A stretch of 64,000 bases of DNA from Onchidella celtica (taxonomy: Eukaryota > Mollusca > Gastropoda > Systellommatophora > Onchidiidae). Positions within the stretch are counted from its first letter, which is position 1. Each line of letters opens with the position of its first letter. The notes below the pieces were generated by a model. It was not told where the DNA came from. It did not search any database and saw nothing but the letters and a program-made list of their open reading frames with translations. The DNA is taken from the NCBI GenBank assembly GCA_963931925.1, contig OZ007581.1:23307043-23371042 (forward strand), given 5' to 3'. Positions 12,601-24,600 of this stretch are shown here, one piece after another. The position numbers and the translations under genes were made by a program.

Positions 12601-15600
12601 CGTAGCAGAAGTCGCGGGTTCAAATCCCATCTTGATCATTTCTCTTGCTTCCTTCTTTCACTCCCCATTTGCTTTTCTGAGCACTAACTAGGCACTACAA
12701 CTTAAATTCGCCTCATATTTTCTCTGAATTATTATCTGAGTGCTCTGTCTCCTCCCCCCCCACCCCCCTTCCTCCAAGCTTCTGCTTACTTCTATTAATT
12801 GTCTACTGTCTACTAATTGACACAAAAAAAAAAAAAAAAACTAGACATAGGCCATCTTTTAAAGATTATCGTTCAAATGTTCTTCAGTTTTATTCTCTAT
12901 CATGGCATTGTCTACAGGCTTTACTCACCACCATTTGATTGTTGGACTTGGTAGTCTTCTGGGTCTCTGGGGCAGTTGGTAGAAGACAATTCGCAAGTGT
13001 CTGTATCAGGATTGTATACCATACGAGCCAGAAAACGAACGCCGTTCTGGTCCGTGTAGAAAGCAAGGGCGCACGGCCTGTAAATCAAAGATCAAGATAT
13101 TTATAGACATCGTCTTGTTCTTCAATATGTCTGATCTCTATAAGAGTGTATGAGTTTCTGTTATAGACAAAAGACAAAAATTGTCACCACACAATGTGTA
13201 AATCACAAGGCTTATCAGCATGGCGCTAATTTCTTCCCATTTTTAGCTCACAAAAATCTGTTCTTGTGAAAAAAAAATCAAACAGGCCGGTGTCCTTGAA
13301 GAACTAGAGGCCTCCTTTTTCGTCGAGATTATTACTTTGTGTTGATTGGAAGAATCAGTTTATTATATATAAATTGGCAGAAGGCCGAAACTCTTGTTCG
13401 ACGGGGTTTCGCACCCTCTGAAGATCTATTTTCTTGCTCTCTCAAGGCTTTTAGTTACGTGCGTTTACCTCATGGCGACGCAGGACATATTTCATGAGCA
13501 TCAAGACTTATTCCATTTTATAGCTGTATTCAAGGCATAATGTATTATTAATATTTGAGAAGTAACGTACATTTGGTAGGTAAATTCATTAACGCAGCTG
13601 AAGAAGTATCCATCCTTGCATATAGGAGGGCAGGCAGCATAGTTGCCATCTTCTCTGCCAACGCAGCTCTTGATGCAGGTGGGTTGAGCTGAAGGAGTTA
13701 AGATAGATATGGATAGTGCATCGGTATATGGATAGATTTGCTGAATGGAGGTAGTAAAACAAGCCGTGTCTGTTAGCTAATTTATAATAAGACCAGCTGG
13801 GTACCCGGATTCGCTCGTACGGACGGCGCATAAATTTACGATTAAAGAGGCAAAAAATAAAAGAAATATAAGCAAAACGTATAATTACTCACTGTAGATA
13901 GCATACTGAAGAGGTGGACGGTTTTCGTCCTGCAGTCCATGTTGATAAACTTGATGTTGATATAGAATGCTTCTTTTTTATTAAGAGCTGAATCAAAATC
14001 GATTTCCTCGAAATCTGTCTTTTAAATATGTGAAATTTTGCATGGGCTCATATTTCATACTGAAACATAATTATATGGAACTGATTATTTGTTTGTAAGA
14101 CTGCAGTATTTGATTTTTCTTCAACGATTGTGAAGCTTTTCCTGCCTCTGTTTTTCATCTAACCTCTATTACCCTACCTTTTATGCAAGGGAATTGAACA
14201 TTTTTAATAAGGAAGAAAGGAATGGTCGCTAAATGGTTGTTTTGTATTCAAATGTCATTGTTTAAATGTGAATAAAGAAGTTGTATATTTGAAACAAAAA
14301 TAATATTTAGACCACCCAAAATTAATAAAACAATTAAAAAAACATTTCTCCAGTACATACAGTGAATAATCTCACTTTAGGACGGACAACGTCTCACGCA
14401 ATCCCGCACCCGGACGCTCCTAAAATCGTGTCCTTGAGTTGCTTGTTATTTCAGCTTGACGTTTTCCTTGGATATTGTTGGTGCTAAACTAAGATTGTAT
14501 CTTAAATTGTGCTGGAGACCAAAATATATTCAACATAATAACGACTGTCGTGTACTTTAGCCCGTGCAGTATTGTTCGTTGAGTAATCACCGATTGTTTT
14601 TCCAGACGGCTGCCTGCCTGAAATTGATTTGAAACTGGGCAAGCAAAAGAAGGCGGAGATTTTTTATTTTGCTTCTACTTTGACCATTTCTAACACTGAT
14701 GGTTGAAGTTAGACAAAACTGGCATTCGCAGGGGTGGCAACTAAAAACCTTTGAATGTCAATATTGGTTTTAGTGTGCGAGGTCTAAGTCATTTTTAGAT
14801 ATATACTTTAGCCTTGGCTTTGGCAGTGCAATGCAAACTAGCAAATTGCCGGAGCGTGCTTCCATGATATGGCGAAAGAGGTCACCGCGCGAGGACGAAG
14901 TGAAACGAAAAGATTTTTTTAAAAAAATAAATGCCTTAGTATCAGTAATGGTCAATGCTTGTGTCGTCATCTGAATACCATCTGTAGGCTGTATATAAAT
15001 GTTGAAGCTTATACTGATTGGTGCCAAGCCTGAAATGTAATACAGTATGGATGATGACTGTTGATGATTGATGGTGGATGACAAAATGGAGAGTAGGTGG
15101 GGGAGAGAAATGAGATATTGGAAGAAAGAGAGTGAAAGAGACAAGAGAGATGGATGGCTATTTGGATGGATAGAGGGAGGGAGAAGAGGGAAATATGGAT
15201 CACTGGATAAAAGTGGCATACAGTTTTGGCGTTTACAAGATTTCACACAAAATCTGAGCACACCGCCGCATAGACTAGCATTATTCAGTTTGATAATGAC
15301 GAAGAATCACTATGAAAGTAACATAAACAGAAAGGATTCTACACATGCTGCAACACATACCCACTGGGCAAGCCACCAAAGCAACCTGGTCTCTGATCGT
15401 GGATAGTGCGTTGAAGTCGTTGACGGTGAATACAAGAGATGGATCGGAGGCAATTGTGTCCAGCTCGGACACTCTGACACCGTTGCCAACGCCGATTGCA
15501 ATGACAGTTGCTCCGGTCAGCTTCAGGAGTAGTGCTTCAATCTGGGTATCTGTACCTGGATGGATATAAAAAGTGGATGGATGGATAAGTGTTGGCAGTG

Positions 15601-18600
15601 GATGGATGAATTGATGGATGGGTGGATGGACGGATCAGTGGGTTGGCTGAGTGAATGGATATGTAGGTGGCCTAGATGGATGGACGGATGGATAGCTATA
15701 TTAAGAATGATGTTGTGAGCTTACTGTTGGTGGAGAAGCCGTCAGTGATGACAATGACAATTTTAGAGACGCCAGGTCGAGCTCCATTCTGAGTCGTGAG
15801 TGCAAATGTTCTGGCCGATCTCAGAGCAGCTCCCGTGTACGTGAGGCCACCAAAATGTGGTAGTCCACTAACGGCCTGAAACATCAAAAATAGACGTGTG
15901 ATTTAATTATAAATTCAGCTAGACACACCACATGTCTGCCTCCCATCCCATTTCCTTCAATATTGATTCGTTTTTCCAGAATAATTGAAACAGAGTTTTC
16001 TAATCCGTCTCTAGTCCCTTTCTCAAGTAAGCTATCGGGAAAGTGTTCTTGTCGAATTCAGTGTGTTCTATGACAGAGAAACCCTGTCCCATCTTTGTTA
16101 CGGTACACATGATTTGCTGCTCTTGATTGGTAAGCATGTAGCCCTGGTCTCATTTGGTCTGATTTAGTAACAGTGTGTTGATTGATTTATAGAAAGTTAA
16201 CCTAACTAACCTACTTGTATAATACTTTCTTTATAGGATTTTATAATTATACATATATGTACTTTTTAAAAATATAGTTTCTATTATCGTCTATTCTGAT
16301 CACGGAAAGGCATCTACAAGCAGGGAGATTCCTTAGTGTGAAAGAAAAAGAGAAATAAACACATAAAATGCTGGGAGATTTTTTTCGTTTGAAAGGACAA
16401 GGAAGACAAGGACATCGTGACTGAGGGGGAGTCATTACTGTGAAGAAAAGCAGAAACACTGCGGACAAGGACATCGTGAGTGAGGGGGAGTCATTACTGT
16501 GAAGAAAAGCAGAAACATTGCGGACAAGGACATCGTGAGTGAGGGGGAGTCATTACTGTGAAGAAAAGCAGAAACATTGCGGACAAGGACATCGTGAGTG
16601 AGGGGGAGTCATTACTGTGAAGAAAAGCAGAAACATTGCGGACAAGGACATCGTGAGTGAGGGGGAGTCATTACTGTGAAGAAAAGCAGAAACACTGCGG
16701 ACAAGGACATCGTGAGTGAGGGGGAGTCATTACTGTGAAGAAAAGCAGAAACACTGCGGACAAGGACATCGTGAGTGAGGGGGAGTCATTACTGTGAAGA
16801 AAAGCAGAAACATTGCGGACAAGAACATCGTGAGTGAGGGGGAGTCATTACTGTGAAGAAAAGCAGAAACATTGCGGACAAGGACATCGTGAGTGAGGGG
16901 GAGTCATTACTGTGAAGAAAAGCAGAAACATTGCGGACAAGAACATCGTGAGTGAGGGGGGGGGGGGTCATTACTGTGAAGAAAAGCAGAAACACTGCGG
17001 ACAAGGACATCGTGAGTGAGGGGGAGTCATTACTGTGAAGAAAAGCAGAAACACTGCGGACAAGGACATCGTGAGTGAGGGGGAGTCATTACTGTGAAGA
17101 AAAGCAGAAACACTGCGGACAAGGACATCGTGAGTGAGGGGGAGTCATTACTGTGAAGAAAAGCAGAAACACTGCGGACAAGGACATCGTGAGTGAGGGG
17201 AGTCATTACTGTGAAGAAAAGCAGAAACACTGCGGACAAGAACATCGTGAGTGAGGGGGAATCGTGAGTGAGGGGAGTCATTACTGTGAAGAAAAGCAGA
17301 AACGTTGCGGACAAGGACATCGTGAGTGAGGGGGAGTCATTACTGTGAAGAAAAGCAGAAACATTGCGGACAAGGACATCGTGAGTGAGGGGGAGTCATT
17401 ACTGTGAAGAAAAGCAGAAACATTGCGGACAAGGACATCGTGAGTGAGGGGGAGTCATTACTGTGAAGAAAAGCAGAAACATTGCGGACAAGGACATCGT
17501 GAGTGAGGGGGAGTCATTACTGTGAAGAAAAGCAGAAACATTGCGGACAAGGACATCGTGAGTGAGGGGGAATCATTACTGTGAAGAAAAGCAGAAACTG
17601 TCAAGAGCAGATTTAATTCATAAGAGTAAATTTTTGCGAGAGCAGTAAGTAATTTTTAGAAACGTAATTATTGTACGAGCCAGCATAACTTGGCCTTGAG
17701 CTGGTCTCGTAAACAATGTGTTTTGAACAGTTTTTTCCCTGATAGATAGACAGAAGGTGGGGAAGGATAGAGGGACAGCGTAGGTGTGCATGACTGAGCA
17801 CTTGTTGTATCTCGTGTTTTGAACTAGGGGTAGTAAAGAGGGAAGGGGTGAGTAGGAATTAAATGTTATTGAGACGTCTGTTGACGTACAGAAAAACCGT
17901 GATCCAGAGTAAAAGCTCGGGGTTTTGAACATGTTAAGAATTTATTGCTATAAAATTTATATTATATTGTATTGAAGTAATTCGACCTTTGATGTCGACC
18001 CAAGGTCGTTGCGTAGGGCTGTTACTTAAAATAACTCAGTTCGGCAGCTGAGCTAGAAGTGGTTGCACCAATCACAATCCAGGAATTAGACGGTAAGCTG
18101 CAGATGCAGTCCAGTATTTAAGGCCATACAGAACTTAGTTCTGGGCCACATGTAGACGAGTCCATTTGCGGGGTGGACGGCGATAGTCCTCGGCCAGATG
18201 AGGGACATGGAGACGCAGTTGGGCAGTCCATTGTGGGGGGCCTGATTTGGAGCTCCGGAGCCTAAGCTACTTGGTTTGATATAAACCCACAGCGTTTACA
18301 TCCAGCGCTCTCACTCCCAGTGAGGGCCGCATGGTGAGAGTCTATACTAATTTGTAATGATGAAAGTGAACCGTTCTACTTACTTTTGAAGACAGTTTCA
18401 GAGCTACCGCCAGACAACGCATGGTTGTACAAGCATTCTCCATGGCGTGTCTAGAGGAAATGTCCACATCATAACATGTCTCATTGAATTAATAGAATTT
18501 AAACTGTTATATCCGTCGCCACGTGCGCGGATTCTATTTGCCATATAACTCATATGACCTGCAAGTAGTTAGATTGAATTCGTTAGTCTTTATAAAAGCT

Positions 18601-21600
18601 GTAGTTCCATTAGTTAGATTCAGTTGCCTTTGAATTGATATATATATTTATAATTATATTTGTTACATTAATTCCTGTAATTAAACTGCCCTACAGTTCT
18701 GCTAAAATTGAAAGCAATTGATTTATTTAGTTTCTAGAGTGCAAGTATTTATTTTGGTGTGTTCGTCGATTGTGGGAGCGGACCTCGAAAGAGTGTCAGT
18801 CGAAATATCCCCATGTAACCCACATCGCGACACTGGAGGGGACATTGTTTAGTTTATAGGTTATTTAGATTGGAGTATAATATCGGTTTTCTCTTTGATT
18901 AACTTTTGTTTTTTTTCAGTTTCAGTGCTCACGTGGTCTTCACGTTGAGCTACTTTAATTACTTCATTGTATTTAGTTTTGTATACTGCTTTCTTTCATT
19001 ATTTGTTCCACATATTTCCGGCTCTCCCATTGACCCGAGGATCGAGGCCAAGGAGACTTCAACATAACTAAACGAAGAAAGACAAACGTACTGACTGTGG
19101 TGTACGCAAGGGCTAAAGGAATCTCCACCAGTTCCTTGAGTTAAGTGATTCCATCCTTAATATCGTCTGCGTTAAGGAGTTGAGTGTTCCTCCTTTTGTT
19201 TTACAGGCTCATTTTACTTTTTCTCTGTGTTTAGGAACCCACGGGCGGTGGCGAGGGCGTTCTTACGTGTGCGTGTCCTCTGTGCCAAAGTGGTGGCTTG
19301 GTCGCCGATTTTGCCGTTTCGACGACAACGTCTGCGGTCTCGCAACAACCAGTGGTGATTAAAACAGTGAGGATTCGCATTCGTGAGAATAGACTTTGAT
19401 AGGGATCTGTACATTTTGTTTAGATTGTAGCGTTTCTATCTTCCTCGTTGTTTTAGGAAGACGTCTCTCTTGTCCTCTTCTTAATCCTATCTGTAAATAT
19501 GTTCAGACTGTAGAGTTTGTTATTGTCCGTCTTTTCTTGTTAGTCTAGCGTCGAGTTTCGTGTTTTTTTTTTTTATTACACCTTACGTACATTGTAATTA
19601 TACATTCCTTTTCTTAAATATATTGCCTGTGTGAATCATGCGTCAATGTTGACGCATTGATTATATTCTCTGGTTGTTGTGACGAGTAAGGCTCATAGGC
19701 CGGAAGTTAAATATATTGTTGGGAATAGAGATTCCCCATTCAAGCGCAGTTGTGCACCTGCCTTGAATCTTCAGTAACTAAGTACTGAAATAGTAGTTCT
19801 TAAAAAGAACTTCAGGTAATAGAATTTACCTCGGAATTTAAAATATACGATAGCTATATAAAGATAGCTGTAATTTTAATCAACGAAATAAAATTGTCGT
19901 TGATTTATACGTCATAAACATTAGTTACGCAGTGATAACAGTAAGGACACTGCAAGTTGTATAACGAAGGAACAGTGTTGGTAATTCGTCGTTCTTAGTA
20001 GCGGCCACCCGACGAGGTCAATTGGCCTCAGGGATAATTGATAACTTCAGGTTAATAATTAAGATTGTTATTTTAATCGGATAATCGTAAAGAATACAGT
20101 GCTAACATAGTTCACTGTACGCAGGTTATCGCGTGAAGGATCCGGATACCTGACCTTTATCAATACTAGATCTCATATAGAGACCTATTCGGAGTCTTAA
20201 CCATAATGACTGATTACTCTGCCTATATTAACGCGGCGAAGCTGTTGGGCGTCCCCGATGATCAGCTACCCGCTTGGTGCGAAAGGAAACAAAAGGAAGA
20301 CCAAGAGCTGGCTCGAGAGGAGCGCGCCGCAGAACGAGCCGAGAAGGCCGAGGAACGCGAACGAGAAAGAGAAAAAGAACGACACGAAAGAGAAAAAGAA
20401 GAGCGAGAAAGAGAAAAAGAACGACACGAAAGAGAAAAAGAAGAGCGAGAAAGAGAAAAAGAACGACACGAAAGAGAAAAAGAAGAACGAGAAAGAGAAA
20501 AAGAAGAACGAGAAAGAGAAAAAGAAGAACGAAAAAGAGCTGAGAACGCGGCTCAAAGAGAGCATGAAATTTTTCTAAAGAAACTAGAATTGCAGGCCAT
20601 CCAGCCCACCGCGGCTCCGCTATCATCCGCGAATAATGTTAAAACTAAGCCGAAGCTACCGACCTACAATGATAAGATCGACCACATCGATTCTTACATC
20701 CATCGCTTTGAGCTCCACGCTGTAGCCGCCGGTTGGGACCGCACGGAATGGACTTCGTGCCTTGCAAATTTATTGACTGGTCGTGCGCTTGAGGTATTTC
20801 ATGGCCTCAATATTGAAGATTCTAAAAACTATGATGTCCTTAAAAAGGCTCTTCTCAAAAGATTTCAACATACAGAGGACGGGTTTCACCAACGATTCCG
20901 GACGTGTAAACCGGACCCATCCGAAAACTTCTCTACGTACGTTGATCGATTAAAGCACTACCTCGACCGCTGGATTCAGTTAGCCGGCATCGCTGACGGT
21001 AGCTTTCAAGGGCTGTACGAGCTAATATTAAAGGACCAAATTTGTAACGCGTGTCACCCTGATCTGGTGTCCCACCTTAAAGAGTGGGCACCGAAAACAT
21101 TAATAGAAACCACGTCGTTGGCGGAGCAGTACGCTTCTGCCCATCCCAATCGTTCGCTGGCGAAACCAAAAACAAGCGAACCCTTTTATGCCGGAGTCAG
21201 TGGTGCTCCACCTGCGGGAAGTAGAAATTCCCGTCCTACTAATCGCCAGACACCGTCTCCGAGGGCATACTCCCAACCGCCACCGAATCGATCGCGCGGT
21301 TTTCCGCGACGTGCTGGACCACCCACTGGACCACAAGCGCAAAATTTTTCTGGTCCACCGCGTCGGGATAATTGCAAGGGCTTCCAGTATCAAGGCCCAC
21401 CATGCCCACCTCCTTGGGCATATTTTACTACTCCATATAACGCGCCTCCAATGCCACCCCAACGTAACGTGAATATTATCAGGTGCTATCGGTGCAATAG
21501 ACCTGGGCATATATCAAAGGATTGTAAAGTAAAATTCGAGGCTGCGAATGCTTGCACTGTCGTAGTTCCGGCTGCACAGAATGTCAGCCCCGTCGAACTC

Positions 21601-24600
21601 ACGTCGCCCATGACGGGCGCCGTCCCGGTGATGTCGGCCCTTCATCAGCACGGGTCATTGACATTATATAAAGGTCATGTAAATGCCATACCCGCGTCCG
21701 TGTTACGGGATACAGGATGCACCACCATAGGTGTCCGGGAGTCTTTGGTTCGACCGACCCAACTTATTGAACAAGAGGCAACATGTATTACTTTTGGGGG
21801 CTCCGTCGAGCGTTTCCGACTCGCGGAGGTCTACGTCGCCACGCCATTTATTACCGGTGTCGTAACGGCGTGTGTTTTACCGAATCCGGTTGCCGATTTA
21901 ATAATTGGTAACTTACCACAGGTGAACGATACACCTGACGGCGACTTGAACATCTGGACAGAAGAAGTTGCGTGTGTAATCACCCGACAACAGTCAAAGC
22001 GTCCACCGGATAGTAATTTAGCGACCCCCGTTTTTGATTTCAATGTCACGCCTTCCATTTTTTACAGAGAACAACAAAACGACTCTTCACTTCAACCGCT
22101 GTTCGCGAGGGTTCAACCTCAGAATGGAAATGCCTCTCCATTCCTTATTAAGAATAAATTACTTTATAGAAATTTCAGAAATAAACGCGACGCCGTCGAA
22201 CAGCTGGTAGTTCCTAAGTCGTTCCGTCGTGATATTTTGCGTCTCGCGCACGACACTTCCTTTTCAGGCCACCAAGGTTCAGCCAGAACCAAGTCACGAA
22301 TATTGGCACATTTTTTTTGGCCTGGAGTATACGCGGACGTCAACCGTTTTGTGGCGCGCTGCGATGTGTGTCAAAAACGTACACCCAAAGGTAAGGCATC
22401 GCGCGCGCCCCTACAGGAAATGCCTCCAGTCTCAATCCCATTTCAGCGGGTCGCGATTGACTTGGTGGGCCCTCTTACTAAATCAGATAGGGGCCACCGT
22501 TTTATTCTTTCGGTCATCGACTACGCGACGCGCTGGCCTGAGGCTATTCCCTTGAAAGACATTACGGCTGACCATATCGCTGAAGCGCTTATGACTATTT
22601 TCTCGCGAGTCGGATTTCCCGGCGAGATTCTTTCCGACAGAGGTCCACAATTCACCTCTGAACTATACAAAAAGGTGCTGGAGTTAGCGGGCATTAGGCA
22701 GAAATTAACGTCCCCCTATCATCCGCAATCAAACGGTTGTTGCGAGCGGTGGAACGCGAGCATGAAGGCAATGTTAGCCCGCGTATCTGCCGATAGACCA
22801 GGAGACTGGGACCGTCAGCTCCCCGCTATTCTTTTCGCCTATAGGGAACTCCCGCACGCGTCCACGGGTTTCTCCCCATTTGAACTATTATACGGACGTA
22901 AACCACGTGGCCCGATGGCCATTCTTAGTCAATTGTTCACCGGTTCGGAAACCGATGATTATGATACGCGCTCCGCGTATCAATATGTTGTCGATCTCCG
23001 ACAACGAATTATTAATGCATGCAAAACCGCTCTGCAATTTGCATGCGCTAGAGCGAGTTCTTCAAAATTTTATCGCGATCAGGGCGCCCAAATGCGCGCC
23101 TTAACCGTCGGAGATCTGACACTTGTACTTTTGCCTCAAACGCAAAATAAACTCCTTCTAACATTGAAGGGACCATATAGAGTCCAAAGGAGACTCTCCA
23201 GAGTCAATTACTTGATAGACATCCGCGGGCAGCAAAAAGTATTCCATATTAATATGCTCAAAAAGTACCTGCCTAGCGATGATCGTCGTCGAGGCGACTC
23301 CGTTCATGTCATCGCAAGGGCCAACGCGGCTTTAGTTGCTGTCGACGACGAGGACCCGTTAAGTATCGACAGATCCTTGCCCATATTACAAGCCTCCGAG
23401 AGCATCAGTGATATTAATATCAGTGATGAGCTTACGCCGTCTCAAAAACAGGACCTTACGGACCTGCTCCAAGAATTTGCGACAGTGTTCACTGACCTGC
23501 CCGGTTCTACGTCTTTAGTCCAACATGTAATACGACTTCAGACAGACGTACCAGTGTTTGTTAAACCGTACCCGCGCCCGCTGCACGCTCACGAAACGAT
23601 AATTACAGAAGTACGTGCCATGCTACGGCTAGGCGTCATAGAGCGATCAACAAGTCCGTATTGCTCGCCGATTGTCTTGGTCAAGAAGAAAGACGATACC
23701 GTGCGCTTCTGCATTGACTATAGAAAGCTCAATGCTATTACCATCTATGATGCGGAACCCATTCCCAATCAGGAGGACCTTTTCGCGCGGTTATCTAACG
23801 CCACTATCTTCTCTAAAATAGACTTATCCAAAGGATATTGGCAGATTCCTCTCGAAGAGGATAGTAAACAGTATACAGCCTTTCAAACCCCTTTGGGTTT
23901 AATGCAATGGAAATATATGCCTTTTGGACTGGTTACTGCACCAGCAACTTTCGCGCGCATGATGAACATCTTATTAAATGAACTGCGCTGCGTGTTATCC
24001 TACTTCGATGATATATGTATTTTTCAGACCGATTGGGCTGGCCACTTGATGGCCCTTCGTGAAGTCTTTGCCACTCTTCGCCGAGCTGGCCTTACCGCGA
24101 GGCCCAGTAAGGTCTTCTTGGGCTATTCCCACATAAACTTCTTGGGTCATACCATAACCCGCGGGGTTCAGACTCCAGACAATCGCAAAATATCCACTAT
24201 TTTGAAACTTCAACCCCCTAAAACTAAAAAACAAGTCCGTAGCTTGTTGGGACTTTTGAATTACTACAGGAAGTTCATACCAAATTTTTCTTCCCTTTCA
24301 GCCCCGTTATCTGATCTAACGAGGAACAATTTTCCAAATAAAGTCGTCTGGACGCCTCAGTGCGCTGATGCCCTTCAGACTATTCAGAATTTATTTTCTA
24401 CTTTCCCCCTGCTTGTTTTACCAGATATTCGCCAGACCTTCGTCGTCCGTACAGATGCGTCGGATAAAGGTATCGGCGCCGTGTTGCTCCAAGAGCATGA
24501 AGGTTCCTTACGTCCGTGCTTTTACGCAAGCCGGAAGCTACTTGATAGAGAGACTCGATATGCGATTATCGAACGTGAGTGTCTCGCGATTGTTTACGCG

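Noticed and set aside
12548-12642. Functional tRNA gene
   Set aside because: A and B boxes are good but the acceptor and anticodon arms do not pair convincingly.
16789-17320. Repeated hydrophobic frames on the minus strand (MSLSAVFLLFFTV)
   Set aside because: Translation of the 59-bp minisatellite; unit length not divisible by three and no gene signals.
17618-17932. 104-residue frame repeated in both LTRs and the solo LTR
   Set aside because: It lies in U3 antisense to the element and has no domain features; the frame survives because the LTRs are nearly identical, and the older copy differs.
20228-20626. Antisense Phe/Leu-rich frames opposite gag
   Set aside because: Shadows of the purine-rich Glu/Arg/Lys repeat.
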